DNA of 64,000 nt from Rutidosis leptorrhynchoides (GCF_046630445.1 NC_092338.1:152568501-152632500); one strand, 5' to 3'; counted from the stretch's first letter, positions 23,501 to 35,309 are shown. Numbers and translations are program-made. Notes: a model not told the origin generated them from the letters alone.

Positions 23501-23668
23501 GTCTAGTGTGTTGTTCTTCAGTCTCTTACTTCTTCTCATTCCCTGCATATTGTTACAGATGTGAGTACCACAACCAGTATCAAAAATCCAGGAATTACTA
23601 GAAAAAGTATATAACTGTATATGAAATATACCTGATTTGCTAGTCTGGCCAGCTTTGCCTTTTCTCAA
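20501..23668 (-). CDS. Copia pol: protease, integrase, reverse transcriptase, RNase H
   Basis: A 1055-codon open frame. The protease site is WIFDTGCGTHICN near residue 27. Integrase has the HCRLGH and CESCLCGK zinc-binding region (about 170-205), then HTDVCGP, FTDDYSRYG and RGGEYM as the catalytic D-D-E positions. Reverse transcriptase starts near WVYKKKADMDG (about 555) and carries the YVDD motif in LILYVDDILLIGND (about 700). RNase H has TEAEYIAASEAAQEAVW and DNSSAI (about 950-1000). All catalytic motifs look intact. The frame is open but its true upstream continuation, holding the zinc knuckle CFHCGKVGHWRRNC at about 23690-23730, is separated from gag by a frameshift. Protein function: reverse transcription and integration of the element. 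Confidence 0.95.
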   Translation of the reverse strand: MRKGKAGQTSKSGIFHIQLYTFSSNSWIFDTGCGTHICNNMQGMRRSKRLKNNTLDLRVGNGARAAVEAIGTYELTLPSGLIVLLEQCHYAPSITSNVISVSLLKNVGFELTFTHFGISVSKNNVFYFNAIPRDGIFEIDMHGVISNNNSVYTCTVKRVKKDLNNTYLWHCRLGHINKQRISKLQSDGILESTGSESFDVCESCLCGKMTKAPFSGLGERAKDLLGLIHTDVCGPFRTMSRNGETYFVTFTDDYSRYGYVYLLKHKHEVFETFKIFQNEVENQLGKTIKALRSDRGGEYMSQEFLDHLKNCGIVSQFTPPYTPQHNSVSERRNRTLLDMVRSMMSLTTLPMSFWGYALESAARILNMVPTKKVDKTPYELWHGKSPKLSYLKVWGCEAYVKRDTSNKLEPRGIKCHFVGYPKETMGYYFYYQAENKVFTARFAEFFERDLLLQEVSGSKVDLEEIQESQGNIPFEGTSYPHVEAEHIVDEPERVAPIIRRSSRTPHRPEKLNLLINSDESHLGDYDEPSSYREAISGLESEKWGDAMNTEMQSMKENQVWDLIDLPPNCKPVGCKWVYKKKADMDGNVNTFKARLVAKGYTQTQGIDYEETYSPVASIKSIRILIAIAAFHNYEIWQMDVKTAFLNGDLSEDVYMVQPEGFVNPKHPNKVCKLLKSIYGLKQASRSWNLKFDQKIKEFGFSQNQDEPCVYIRASGSKVVFLILYVDDILLIGNDIPTLQDVKSWLGKCFAIKDLGEAKYILGIRIYRNRSKRLIGLSQSTYIDKILRRFNMQNSKRGALPMQKGITLSKSQSPITPDEIRRMKCVPYASAIGSIMYAMLCTRPDVSLALSLTSRYQQNPGEEHWIAVKSILKYLRRTKDMFLVYGGLEEELSIRCYTDASFQTDRDDSRSQSGYVFVMNGGAVDWRSSKQTTVAQSTTEAEYIAASEAAQEAVWIRKFIAELGVVPSIESPMEMYCDNSSAIILAKESSVRKGSRHILRKFDYIQEVVERNDISILKVHTDDNVADPFTKPMTHNKHDDHASSIGLRYAADLFNL

Positions 23669-23780
23669 CTCAGATAGGTAGGAAGGACAGTTCCTCCTCC
23701 AGTGGCCAACTTTTCCACAGTGGAAACATTCGGCGTCTTTCGCTGGGTTTTCTTTCTTGGGAGGTGGTGGAATCTTTTTC

Positions 23781-24491
23781 TTAGCAATTGACTTGCCTTT
23801 TCCTTTTCCCCAAGTTTTTTGGCTTATTCTTTCTCACTCTACCTTCCCTAATCATAAGGACACCTGGATTGGAAACCTTATATGGAATATCCTGTTCAGC
23901 AGTTTTGAGCATCGAGTGCACCTCTGCCAGAGATTTCTCCCAACCTTGCATATTGTAATTCATCACAAATTGGTGATACGATTTTGGTAGTGAAACCAAA
24001 ACCGTGTTCACGGCCAAGTTAGGCGGCAAGGTAGTTCCAAGTTTTTTCAATCGGTCAATGTAGCTTTTCATTTTTAAGACACGAGAACTCACTGATTGAC
24101 CCTCCTCCATTTTGCATGTTTGAAGAAGCTTATAAGTTTCATATAACTCTTGACTAGCCTGTTTCTGAAACATATTTTTCAGCTCAGTCATCATATCATA
24201 TGCTGTACGATCTTCCATTTCCTTTTGGAGGTCAGAAGTCATACTAGCAAGCATGATTAAAGCTATCTTCTCTTGCTCATCAAACAACTTCTGATAAGCA
24301 TTCTTTTGAGCAGCAGTAGCTGTCTCAGGAGGAGCTTCGGGTAAGGGTTCTTCAATTTTGTTCAACTTCCCTTCAAATTTGAGAACAATTCTCAGGTTGC
24401 GGTGCCAATCGAGAAAGTTTGAACCATTAAGTTTCTCCTTCTCCAACAAAGAACGGAGGTTGATTTGGTTTACGTTTTGATTGTTTGACAT
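23781..24491 (-). CDS. Copia gag (236 codons, ends at a frameshift)
   Basis: Starts MSNNQNVNQINLRSLLEKEK and contains the UBN2-type capsid region with LNGSNFLDWHRNLRIVL, LPPNLAVNTVLVSLPKSYH and FVMNYNMQGWEKSLAE. After about residue 225 the frame runs into a premature stop. Shifting by one base in the run of A residues (T on the plus strand) near 23812-23820 continues into the zinc knuckle and pol. Gag packages the element RNA. The frameshift means the present copy cannot make a normal gag-pol, unless it is an assembly error in a homopolymer. Confidence 0.9.
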   Translation of the reverse strand: MSNNQNVNQINLRSLLEKEKLNGSNFLDWHRNLRIVLKFEGKLNKIEEPLPEAPPETATAAQKNAYQKLFDEQEKIALIMLASMTSDLQKEMEDRTAYDMMTELKNMFQKQASQELYETYKLLQTCKMEEGQSVSSRVLKMKSYIDRLKKLGTTLPPNLAVNTVLVSLPKSYHQFVMNYNMQGWEKSLAEVHSMLKTAEQDIPYKVSNPGVLMIREGRVRKNKPKNLGKRKRQVNC

Positions 24492-26046
24492 CTACAAGAG
24501 AACAAGATTCAATTTTAGTATTTTCGATATTGTACTTTAATAAATTAATTACCCAAGTTTTAATATATTTAAAAACAATTAATTTACGAAAGCCTAAGAT
24601 CCACATAGAGGTTCCATAACTACATCTGTTGATCAGCTAGCAGTTATAGAGTCTACTGGTAGGTAGCGAGTACCAATTGCATCACAGATGCAACTCTTAG
24701 ATCTTTATGGGACCCTGAGATATGTGTAGTCTAACAAACCACTATTATCTATTGGCATGTTTGTCCCATCCTTGCCTCGATCTCAGGTCTCACCGTGAAT
24801 ACGATTAAGTCGTCCAATTTGGAAACAGTGGAAATTCAGCCTAGTCTCACTCGTAACTGAAAATTCACCTCGTGGCTATAATTCGATTAGGTCTCACCGT
24901 AATCAAAAAATAACGAGGAGTGTTTGCAAGCTCATTGGATGGCATGACTTAAATTTGACGGGTATTTTAAAAATGTTTGTGTTAACGAATAATGCATGCA
25001 CACAAGATTCGCTACAATTTGTTAAAAAACATTTTAACCAATTTTATATATGTCGATCATGTTTATGCGTCAAGTTTGTTATTTTATTTTATATAAAATA
25101 AAATAACAAATACACACCGTGTATCATTTTAAAACATTTTTAAAAGATGTTGCTCATATATATTATTTGAGTTTCAAAAAATATTTAACTTTAAACTCGT
25201 TAGAGTTTAACTTTTTAAAATCATCAATTTTAACCTTTGAAACTCGTTACTAGTTTTATTTGATGTTTTCATCAAAAAACATTTAGCATATATTATAATC
25301 AACAATTAAATATAAATGCGTAAAAATAAAACACAACCATACCATGCATCACACACACATAGCCTAGCCCAAAAATCCTATGCTTGATCCCATGAGCCGA
25401 CATGGGATCAAGAGGTCAAACTAAGGGTAATATCGTAGCTCCCACTTGATTCAAGAATCAAGTGAAAACTTGACAAACGCCATTGTTGTCAACTTGACCT
25501 GTTCGCCATCTTCTAAGCCAAAAGCATGTTGTATTTTATCTTCAATCTTCATCTTGTTACATTTATTTAAATTTGAAAATACAACTAAACTAGTACTTTT
25601 ATAAATTGAAATAAACTTAAATACAATACTATGAAAATGGAAAATAAATATAATACAATTTTGGCTTCAAAATGGCCTTATAATACAAATAATCAACATG
25701 ACACAATATTACTGTAATCAACAATCACAACAATCATACATAGGCCGGGGCATTATGGGCTATGTGTGCAATCACAATTCTAATAACTACATTATTAAAA
25801 ACTACATATGGCTTGTCCATGGTTACAATGCATGTGTACAACCATGGAATGAAATAAACAACAATTATTCAAGCCATAATAAATAAATTCAAAATTTATA
25901 ACAGTGATATTTTTCAGATCTTATTTGTGCGTCATGAGATTTAATTTAAAACAAACATGTTGAAATTGTAAAAAAAAAGTTTTACTTTTTACCATCTCAC
26001 AAAACTAGATCTGAGAAAATCACGTGACAATTAAAATGGTGTAAAA
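24492..26046 (-). other. 5' leader of the copia element
   Basis: About 1.55 kb between the primer site and the gag ATG. No ORF is worth calling. It includes an imperfect palindrome around 25382-25408 (gatcccatgagccgacatgggatc). Confidence 0.6.
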
Positions 26047-26061
26047 GCGGCTCGGATACCA
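26047..26061 (-). other. Primer binding site of the copia element (tRNA-iMet)
   Basis: Minus strand reads tggtatccgagccgc right after the 5' LTR, one base different from the common tggtatcagagcc. Confidence 0.8.
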
Positions 26062-26062
26062 C

Positions 26063-26978
26063 TGATGGAAAATCGTGTGTACTTTCAAATCAGATTAACG
26101 CAGCGGATAGTTAAAATAAACTTATTATTACAAAACATGCACACGATATACCTTTAGATCCAGTTACACCACTAATAATTGTCAAAATATATAAATTCAC
26201 AAAGTGAGTAAACGATATACCTTTCCTGAAGAAATGGATTGTAGGAGAGAAACTTACGATCAATAGTATGACCGTCTCTTTGGATAGTCCACACTACACT
26301 TCAAACGATCGCCAATGGATGCTAGTCCAATACCCAAGTAACAATTAATCAACTCTTGATTAATTGTCCGAAACTTTTAAAGACAAGAATACTTCGTATA
26401 TTTTGGTTTGCAAAATAAAGAATCAAAGGAATATGTGATGACACTTGGTTTCCTTTAAAGTTGAGTCAAAACAAAAGGAATAGTGTTTTAAATATGTGTA
26501 CTCTTCTTCTGTGTTTTTGGGAACTCACTCCCGTTATATATATTGAACATATATGTATATTATATAATATATAGGAATATATATTATATAATATATAGGA
26601 ATAGAAATATTATGACACGTTCTATTCTGCTCCATATGTATACTATATAATATATAGAAATAGATTTATAATGACATGTTAACTGCTCCATAAACCTACT
26701 CCATGTTCCAACTCCAAGTTGGTATATACAGATGGCATATATAGTATACAAAGAATTATGACAAGCAACCAACTCCATGTTGGTTTTATTTTATTCAACA
26801 TTCCATTCACTAATTCAAATGAAGTATATTAATTAGTTTTGCTTGGGTGATATACTAATATATATATATATCATATATATATTTAGTTTGACGTCTAGGT
26901 GTATATGTGTGTGACCCCGAAGGCTCAAACGAATTTAGCCATATAGTTATATGTTGTACCTTGCACATTAATCCTACA
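26063..26978 (-). repeat. 5' LTR of the copia element
   Basis: 916 bp; see the 3' LTR at 18739-19658. Confidence 0.93.
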
Positions 26979-27320
26979 GTTACGAGGTTCAACTACTAGG
27001 GTTTTAGAATGTGGTGGTGGTGATTCGATAGGAACAATTACCGAAGATGGTGACTCTTGATCACGAACACACCTTTTCCCCCCGAATTTGATGACAATTC
27101 GCTTTTTGGTTGGAAGATTGTTATTATGAACAGCAGCAGAAATAGTGGGGGTATTAGGGTTGTTACATTGACTTTGACTGCGTAGTTTAGCAAGCATACC
27201 CATAACTCTAACTTCAGTAGCAATGTCATCTTTGAAACCCATAATTGACAACATCTGAGCGAATATGTTCTTCTTCTTCTTCTTACATCTTTTTTCATTT
27301 ATTCTCTTACTCTTCGCCAT
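26979..27320 (-). pseudogene. B3-domain gene, 5' part (N-terminal 114 codons)
   Basis: ATG at 27320, Lys/Arg-rich N-terminus (MAKSKRINEKRCKKKKKN) that could serve as a nuclear localisation signal, then KKRIVIKFGGKR and a Ser/Pro-rich stretch. The frame runs exactly to the target duplication (last codons CGT AAC). If the copia element and one duplication copy are ignored, the next codon is in phase with the open frame at 18733, so the gene would have had 397 codons and no other break. The C-terminal part carries the B3 domain. The current copy can make only the short N-terminal piece plus residues read from the LTR. Confidence 0.75.
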
Positions 27321-28594
27321 TGATTAATGATTAACAGATTGTTAATTAATGGAATGAGAACTGATGAGAGATGGATTTTTTTTTTAAGGAGTGTTAAACT
27401 TAAAAGTAAGAGAGAGAAATTGAATTAAGGAGATGATTATGAAAGATGGGGGGTTTTCTTGTTTTATTTATTTATGGAAATATGGAAATTAAAGAATGCT
27501 TGTAGAGATTAATTTCCAACGGTATAAAAATATGTATGTACAAAAGCCCTCTTTCAAAAGAGATTTCTTGAGAAAAGCCCACAAGTCTTTAAATGGACTC
27601 AGTTTGTACTAGCCCACATTCGTTTGTTCCCTAAACCCAACGTAAGGCACAAGCTTAAATAAATTTGAGTATTCCGTTAACCTTCACAACAATTTGTAAA
27701 CGGTAGAGTTCACAAAAGGCTTTACATGGTAAAACCAAATTTATTTTCTGGTAACAAACTATGTGAAATAGTAGTGATTGTTTATTGTATTACTTCACGC
27801 GAAGTTATTTAATTGTAAATCTTATTATTAAAGATTAACCATTTGAAACATGAATTATTAAAGAATAATACTTATCCACTGTTAATATAAAAAAAATGTC
27901 ACATTTCTTCATAATAGTACATATCTGTACATATATATATATATATATATATACATATACATTATTTATTAACTTATAAGGTTTTTATATATGTAAACGT
28001 AATAAATTACGTATAAATGTTATTCAATATTAATACTATTAAGAAATTAACTTTAAAAATCATATAATGTATATTATCATTAGCATTTAGCATATTATGC
28101 ATTAAAAGAAATGTTCAAAAGTTTTATGGACCAAATGTACATATGTGAATGATATAACTTTGATTATAATTATAAAGTTAAAATCACGATTTGTTTTAAA
28201 TTTTTTTTTTTTAATCTTAAATAAGTAATTTACATCAAATTCAATAATTATATTATTGAAGTTACTTATATGTAAAAATTATCTAACTTTGAAGTTCTTG
28301 CAGTTATGTATGTTTTGTGATTTTTGTTTGAACAATCACATAGCTAAAAATACCTTTTAAAAGATAATAATTTTATTAAGTGATTTTTTTTTTTTTTTTT
28401 TTTTTGCCATAAGCTAACAAATACAACGACACCAAAAACTAACATACGTTGCACTATAAAACCGTACACACCACTCCAGTAAAAATGCAAACCCAAAATT
28501 CATCCCTTGATATTCCTTCCCAACCTCAATTAGATTCCGCAAAAAATTCAAGCAACAAGAGAGTCATAAACAAAACAACACTAAGAAGTAACAA
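27321..28594. other. Upstream region of the B3-domain gene
   Basis: AT-rich; no gene on either strand. A minus-strand cataaataaataaaa about 140 bp upstream of the ATG could be a TATA element (weak). A T run of about 22 bases lies near 28383-28405. From 28595 the sequence becomes paralogous to the PPR copy A flank. Confidence 0.4.
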
Positions 28595-28602
28595 CTTGAA
28601 CC
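28595..28602. other. Empty target site of the hAT insertion seen at locus A
   Basis: cttgaacc occurs once here, with flanks that continue on the right exactly as after the hAT end at 9992 (acc.cctaattatccatcact). Confidence 0.65.
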
Positions 28603-29112
28603 ACCTAATTATCCATCACTAGTCAAAATCAGATACTCAAATCATAACTTAACAAAACACTCTAGAAGATTCATCGAGAATCGATAAATCTCATCCCATT
28701 TTAATGATATTGTTGTGTCAAAACTTGGCCATCATTGGGCCTAACTGACAAAGAGATCGACCGATCTTATCAACAAAATGAGATCAGGTTTATATCATTC
28801 GTAACACTTTTAATTTTGCTTCTCTTTTCTAAAAAAAAATTAAAAAAAAATTTCAATTACGATAAACAATCAACATACACATTGTTTATACGATGTATTT
28901 GTTTACATTACATGCTCAAACACTTCAATTAAAAAGTACTTCCAATGTATATTACGAGTATTTTTCGGTAGACTTCTAAAAGTACTACTCCGTATATTTA
29001 TTTATTTATTTTACTTATGCAAAAAAAAAAAAATGAGGAAAAAAAAACTTTTATACAAAGGTACTTTATCAAAAGATGGACGGACTCAAGCTACCACAAA
29101 CCAAACCAAACC
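28603..29112 (+). other. Distal 5' flank of PPR copy B
   Basis: Paralogous to 10000-10440 (gtgtcaaaacttggccatcat, cctaa.tgacaaagagat). It is cut off from the gene by LARD-2. Confidence 0.7.
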
Positions 29113-29117
29113 AAACT
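29113..29117. repeat. Target-site duplication aaact of LARD-2 (left)
   Basis: Repeated at 41502-41506, outside the other LTR. Confidence 0.9.
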
Positions 29118-31043
29118 TGAAATGACCCGTTCATATACATTATAAACGATTCACAATAATTGATTACATTGCGAGGTATTTGACCTCTATATGATACATT
29201 TTACAAACATTGCATTCGTTTTTAAAAGACAAAATTTCTTTACATCGAAAATTGACAGGCATGCATACCATTTCATAATATCCACTATCCAACTATAAAT
29301 TGATTTAATAATAATCTTTGATGAACTCAATGACTCGAATGCAACGTTCTTCGAAATATGCTATGAAAGACTCCAAGTAATATCTTTAAAATGAGCAAAT
29401 GCACGGCGGAAGATTTCTTTAACACCTGAGAATAAACATGCTTTAAAGTGTCAACCAAAAGGTTGGTGAGTTCATTAGTTTATCATAATCATTTATTTCC
29501 ATCATTTTAATAGACCACAAGAATTTCATTTCCAGTTCTCATAAATATACGTCCCATGCATAGAGACAAAAATAATCATTCATATGGTGAATACCTGGTA
29601 ACCGACATTAACTAGATACATATAAGAATATCCCCTATCATTCCGGGATCCTCCTTCGGACATGATATAAATCTCGAAGTACTAAAGCATCCGGTACTTT
29701 GGATGGGGTTTGTTAGGCCCAATAGATCTATCTTTAGGATTCGCGTCAATTTGGGGGTCTGTTCCCAAATTCTTAGGCTACCAAGCTAAAAAGGGGCATA
29801 TTCGGCTTCGATCATTCAACCATATAATGTAGTTTCGATTACTTGTGTCTATTTCGTAAAACATTTATAAAAGCGCATGTATTCTCAGTCCCAAAAATAT
29901 ATATTGCAAAAGCATTTAAAAAGGGAGCAAATGAAACTCACATACTGTATTTCGTAGTAAAAATACATATAACGTCATTGAACAAGTGCAAGGTTGGCCT
30001 CGGATTCACGAACCTAAATTAATTATATATAATTATGTGTTGGTCAATATTTGTCTAACAAATTAGGCCAAGTCATAGTGTACCACAATCCTAATGCTCG
30101 AGACTAATATGAAAAAGTCAACAAAAGTAAATTTGACTCAAAATAATTTCCAAAAATCTATACATGATTAATATATAGTTTAAATATCGTCGTTTTATAT
30201 TTTTAAATATTTTTAAAAGATTTATTAGAGTAAATAATATAATTTATTTATTAATAAATAAAATTTTATATTAAATTTATATAATATAATATACTTTTAT
30301 ATATATTAAGTAATAAACTTTATAGGGTTCATTCAATATCATAAAGATAATATGATAGGTATTATTAAAGTAAGTTATTACACGTAGTAAAATATGTTTG
30401 TATCACATATTTATTTGATAAAATAATATCTATAATGATAGTAAGTAAAAGTTGTATTATTTTGTAATAATAATTATTATTATAAAAATATCAATATTTA
30501 TAATTACTAAGATGACATTATGATAAAACGATAATTCTAATTATGATAACTTTAATATTTACGATAATTTTTAATATTATCTTTAAAATAATAATTCTAT
30601 TTAAAATAATAATAATAATGATATTTTAAAGTAACAATGACATTTCTATTAAAATGATAATTTTTGTTAAAATGATAGTTTTAATACTAACGATATTTTT
30701 AATAATAATAGTAATGATAAAAATAATAAGAACGATAATTTTATCTAAATCAATATCTTATAATATTTTAATTTCATCATGATACTCTTACTCATTATTT
30801 CCTAATCATTTCGTTTAATAGCTTTTAATCGTCTTTTATATCGTGTTCATAATAATGATAATAATAGTAATCAAAATAATTAGGTGTTACAAATATTTGT
30901 TTTAATTACACTAATATTAATAATGATAGTTACTATAACATTATTAACGATAATACTAATAATTATCTTAATGATAATATAGTAATAATAATAATAACAA
31001 TAACAATAACCATTTTTAAATAATGATATATATATTAATAATG

Positions 31044-31075
<32 letters not shown>

Positions 31076-32772
31076 TGCATAATAATAATAATACTAATTA
31101 TAACTTTAACGATAATAACGATAGTAATAATAAAAAAAATAACAATTTTTAATGATAAATCTATTTTATTGATAAAGATAATAATAATGATAATGATAAG
31201 ATAAAACTAGAACGACGATAAAAACGACGATAATAATAATCATTTTTAATAAAAATATAGAAAATTCAATTGATTATAACTTCTAATCCGTTCATCGAAA
31301 CCATTCGATATCTAAAGGAAAAGTCCTTAATTTTTCGCTAGCTTTCCAAGGACATGCATATCTTATACCTTATCTCAACCGCAAGTGTAACTAATTCAAG
31401 ATTCAACCTAACCTGTCTAAGGGCAATATCAAAAGTACAAGCATGCATAATCCTAAATACTCGAGCACTAGTCAGGGATACACTATTAGTATGTAAAAGT
31501 TAAATTATGAGTACTCACGTGTCAATATTGAGATTCAATATTGCAGGAAAGGTACGTAGACGCAACGAAAATGATAAACACTATATTGACCTCACGAGCA
31601 TACCCATGAACCATACTCAATCACCTCCATAGCTATAACCCATAATTTCCTTAATCCTATCCTACTCGAAAAACAATTTCGAAATCACTCGGACAGCACT
31701 CCGTCGTAATATTTTATGTATACTAATAATATCTTGAAATAATACGGAGTAAATATATATATGTAAATCGATTGAGAGAGTTTAGAGAAAAATATTTTCA
31801 AGTTTATATGAAATAATGAAACCTATTGAATTCTATTTATAATAGATTTTTGAATTATTAAAGTGAATTATTAAAGTATGAATTATTAAAGTGAATTATT
31901 AAAGTATGAATTATTAAAGTGAATTATTAAAGTATGAATTATTAAAGTGAATTATTAAGGTATGAATTATTAAAGTAAATTATTAAAGTATGAAATATTA
32001 AAGTGAATTATTAAAGTTAAAGTAAAGTAAAAATAAAGTAAAGGTAAAGTTTAAGTATAGTAAAAGTATAAAACTATATACGTATAATACGCGTATAAAT
32101 ATATATAATATTAATTTAAATCGTTATATATATTTAATAAAATAAAATATAAATATCGTTATCTTTATCATACTAGTTAAGTAATGAGTTGTCAAAAGTG
32201 GTTCTAGATATTTATAAAAGTTATATATATTTTAATAATAAAGTTCTTTTTAAACTGAAAACGTTTTTGTACGTTTGAAACTAAATAGATCAATCGAGTC
32301 TTTATGAGATTCAATCTTCCACTATCCTTTATCTAGTTCTCAATGATTGACAATTTGTTCTTATTTATAAATCACTTTACCATTTTCTGAATATTGTTAA
32401 AATGAAAAGATTTCTCAAATCAACGCGGGCCTTTCAACAGAGACTTGTAATCATAATTCAATATATCTGATAATTCAATCATTTGATCTTATCTTCTAAT
32501 TTCATTGATAAATATTTTGAAACAGATACAATCATATAAAGTATTTAATCTAATATTTTGTTTACGTTTCAAGTTATAATATATATACACATATACATAT
32601 ATAATCATATTCGTTTAATGGTTCGTGAATCGTTGGAACTTGGTCGAGGTTGAATGAATGTATGAACATAGTTTAAAATTCTTGAAATTTAACTTAACAA
32701 ATATTGCTTATCGTGTCGGAAACATATAAAGATTAAAGTTTAAATTTGGTTGGAAATTTCCGGGTTGTCACA
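29118..32772 (-). repeat. 3' LTR of LARD-2
   Basis: 3.66-kb LTR. It includes a block conserved with the other two families (about 29600-29800), a long AAT/ATT-rich low-complexity stretch (about 30440-31260) and a minisatellite at 31851-32020. Confidence 0.92.
31851..32020. repeat. Minisatellite of gaattattaaagt(at) units in the LARD-2 LTR
   Basis: About twelve units alternating 13 and 15 bp. The same array is at 40578-40746 in the other LTR. Confidence 0.9.
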
Positions 32773-32786
32773 GTACCTACCCGTTA
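32773..32786 (-). other. Terminal polypurine-adjacent motif of LARD-2
   Basis: Minus strand ttaacgggtaggtac touching the 3' LTR, as in the two related elements. Confidence 0.7.
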
Positions 32787-33162
32787 AAGAAATTTCGTCC
32801 CGAAATTTGAGTGGAAAGGTCGTGAATGATAATAAGTATGTTTTCATGATGCATACGGGCTGAAAATTAGAGTTTTATCATCAGCAAATAATTTGGATAA
32901 ACAATCCATTTATATGAAGAGTACGAATGAAGCTAACATAGAAGAGTGAAATGAGTAAGTGTAGATTCATCTTATCATTTGACGTAGATATGATTGATTC
33001 CCAGATTTCAAGGGATTTGAAGAAAATCTTCTTAATAAGATTTGACTCTCCGGTAAACAAGGGAATTAGGATCCGCTTTAAATGCGATCGTCCATTTTAA
33101 TTGTTCTGTCGGAGATTTTCTTATAAATTTACCTCATTCATTTCCTTACAACTCACACCTTC

Positions 33163-33780
33163 TGTTGATGCATTTTATGCAAGTCCTTAGACATCTACCC
33201 ACATCCATTGCAGGTACATCAGTTTATAGGCCACCATGATTGCTCGTTATTATCCTATCCGTGTTTGTATGTGGTTACAGGAACTGCAGGAACGAGATTT
33301 AGATGTTTGACTATGTTAGACTTAGTCAGACATACGAGTGAAGCCTCACTAGTACGACTGACAGGCTCATACGCACGGTTGATGCTGAGCTAAGTCACAA
33401 TTACAACCTAAATGAGAAGACACGAGTGAGTGATCACCCGTACGGCTGATGAAGCCAATTCGTACGTGTGATGAATGAATCGTATGGGTGAGTCAACAGC
33501 AGGGGTATATAAAGTCTTATGTTCTTCATTTTAGGTTAAGCCTCTCATTTGTTACACACACTCAGATCTAGTGAGCTCCTCCGATTCTCTCTCAGTCCAA
33601 ATCACCCAGGTGGTGAATAATAGCTCTAGGTGTTGATCTAATCACACTTGATTTAGTTGTGGTTTGACTAAATTAATCAAAAAAAAAAACTTAACCTATT
33701 CACTAGAGGGTTTGATTCATTGTTCCGCCATTGTGTGAGTTAACTCTGTTGATTTCTAAGTTCCTAGTCATGTTTCATCA
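33163..33780 (+). mobile_element. Solo LTR nested in LARD-2
   Basis: 618 bp starting TGTTGATGCATTTTATGC and ending TTTCATCA, flanked by ccttc at 33158-33162 and 33781-33785. It contains a TATA-like tatataaag at 33506-33514. With TG..CA ends, a 5-bp duplication, a promoter motif and no coding content, it looks like the product of recombination between two LTRs. The family is unknown to me. The strand follows the TATA orientation. Confidence 0.8.
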
Positions 33781-33827
33781 CCTTCTATTCTTTCTCCCTC
33801 AACTCATATTTTAAAGTATTCATCAAT

Positions 33828-34061
33828 ATGCTCCATCCAGTTCTGATTCTCGATATACTTCTAACTTTCATATCGGTCATTCTTCTTTTTCATCTACCGC
33901 CGGAAGAATCTATTTACTTCTACTATACTCTTGGGTTTATAGTGTTTCTAGTTCTCCCGTGTCTTTATATGCATCGTTATATATGGTTTATAATTTATGG
34001 TTTGTCGTTGGGCTTTATATGTTCCCTTATATTTCAAAGTCTCTGCTTCTGTCTTCTATAA
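33828..34061 (+). CDS. Hypothetical 77-codon hydrophobic ORF, antisense in LARD-2
   Basis: Encodes a largely hydrophobic peptide with two or three possible membrane segments (LILDILLTFISVILLF; FIVFLVLPCLYM). It lies where LARD-1 has its antisense PB1-like gene, but is unrelated in sequence. AT-rich DNA can produce such frames by chance, so coding status is doubtful. Confidence 0.2.
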   Translation: MLHPVLILDILLTFISVILLFHLPPEESIYFYYTLGFIVFLVLPCLYMHRYIWFIIYGLSLGFICSLIFQSLCFCLL

Positions 34062-34674
34062 TCATTATCATTCACAGTTAATGCTCTCTTTTATTTGCTG
34101 CAATTTATACCCCAATTTCTATTTCGGAGTTTTGTCCTTTCGTTTCTTCTTCTTGCGATTAAGCACCGCTTGTAATGGTCCAGAATTCACAGATATGAAT
34201 TTCGGAATGAATATTGTTAATGTTCTAGGAAGGAAATTGTGATGGCACGATCTTGACTTGTCAAATTACTAGAATACCTTGGAAAAGGCCGAATCATCAA
34301 GAAATATTTTCTTGATATTTTAGAGGTTAAATAGAATACAAGAGTCGTATAACATGGCACATGATAATGTTATGATCTGTGAATCATCACGTTCCATTTA
34401 GAAACTCAGCATGACTTACTGTAATATAATCACATTGATCAAGTGTCATTATATTATACTAATTCATGCTTCAGTTCCCAACATTACTTCAAAATATTCC
34501 TATTTTAAACTTGAATGTTTCAGAATTTTGAAACTAAAATAGTTTCTTTTATGATGTAATACAAATAGCTCGAAGAGGTAAATAATTTCAAATAAGAAAA
34601 ATTAAGAAAATATCTTCAGAAATATGGAGGATATTTATAATGAAAGATATGATAATATTTTAGAATTTCTAATA

Positions 34675-34890
34675 TCAGAGGATGATGAAGAATATTGTCC
34701 GCAGGGGTTTAGAGTCAGGAGCAAGGTATTCGTTAATGACTTCAGCAGGTACTGAATCATTTGGATCCTTTGAAGTCAGGTTCAGTCTTTGTAATTTGTC
34801 CACAGCCTCCTTCCTACTTTGCTCAATCCATTTTCCAGTTCCAAAACTTCTCTTTTTCTGCGCTTTGCCAACACACTTCATCATTATCAT
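34675..34890 (-). pseudogene. Short sense ORF conserved with LARD-1
   Basis: 71 codons, similar to the frame at 2702-2884: Lys-rich start, 'LTSKDPNDSVPAEVI' and an 'EYLAP' end. The copy is open but its start and end are not conserved, so I treat it as a remnant of a longer protein. Confidence 0.4.
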
Positions 34891-35309
34891 CCAGCTTTTA
34901 CCATTTAAAGTCGTTTATAGTTTTTGCTGCTTCATCAGCATTTTTTTTTCCATTTTCAGAGAACCAATTCGTAGTTCGGAGTGTTTTTCAGAAACTTCAC
35001 ATTCAAATTAAGTCCAGAAGATAGACGTTATATATACACATATAACTGTTGGCGTAAACATCCTGCGAGATTTCAAAATACTGATTGCTAATTCCCAATG
35101 ATTCGTATGGCAATTCTCATTACAAGATGCGAATGAGTAAATGATGGAGTTTCAATGAATAATTATAATGACTTTTTGGAGAGGCTAAAGTCAAAGGGTA
35201 ATGAAGTTGTTGGTACATCTGCTAATAATGTGGTGGAATGTAAAAGGTTCCCTGGTAACGAAGGTGTATATCTCAAGGTTATAATAAGGTTAGTCTGACT
35301 GAAAAGTTG

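Larger units (their letters stand above)
18739..26978 (-). mobile_element. Ty1/copia retrotransposon (Angela/BARE-like), nearly intact
   Basis: LTRs at 18739-19658 and 26063-26978 differ, as far as I can see, only by four bases of an AT repeat. They are bounded by gttac duplications. On the minus strand the order is 5' LTR, iMet primer site, 1.57-kb leader, gag, protease, integrase, reverse transcriptase, RNase H, 3' tail, polypurine tract and 3' LTR. Integrase before reverse transcriptase defines copia. The gag start (LNGSNFLDWHRNLRIVL) resembles BARE-1/Angela. One frameshift near 23815 separates gag from pol. The near-identical LTRs mean the insertion is very young; it splits a B3-domain gene. 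Confidence 0.93.
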
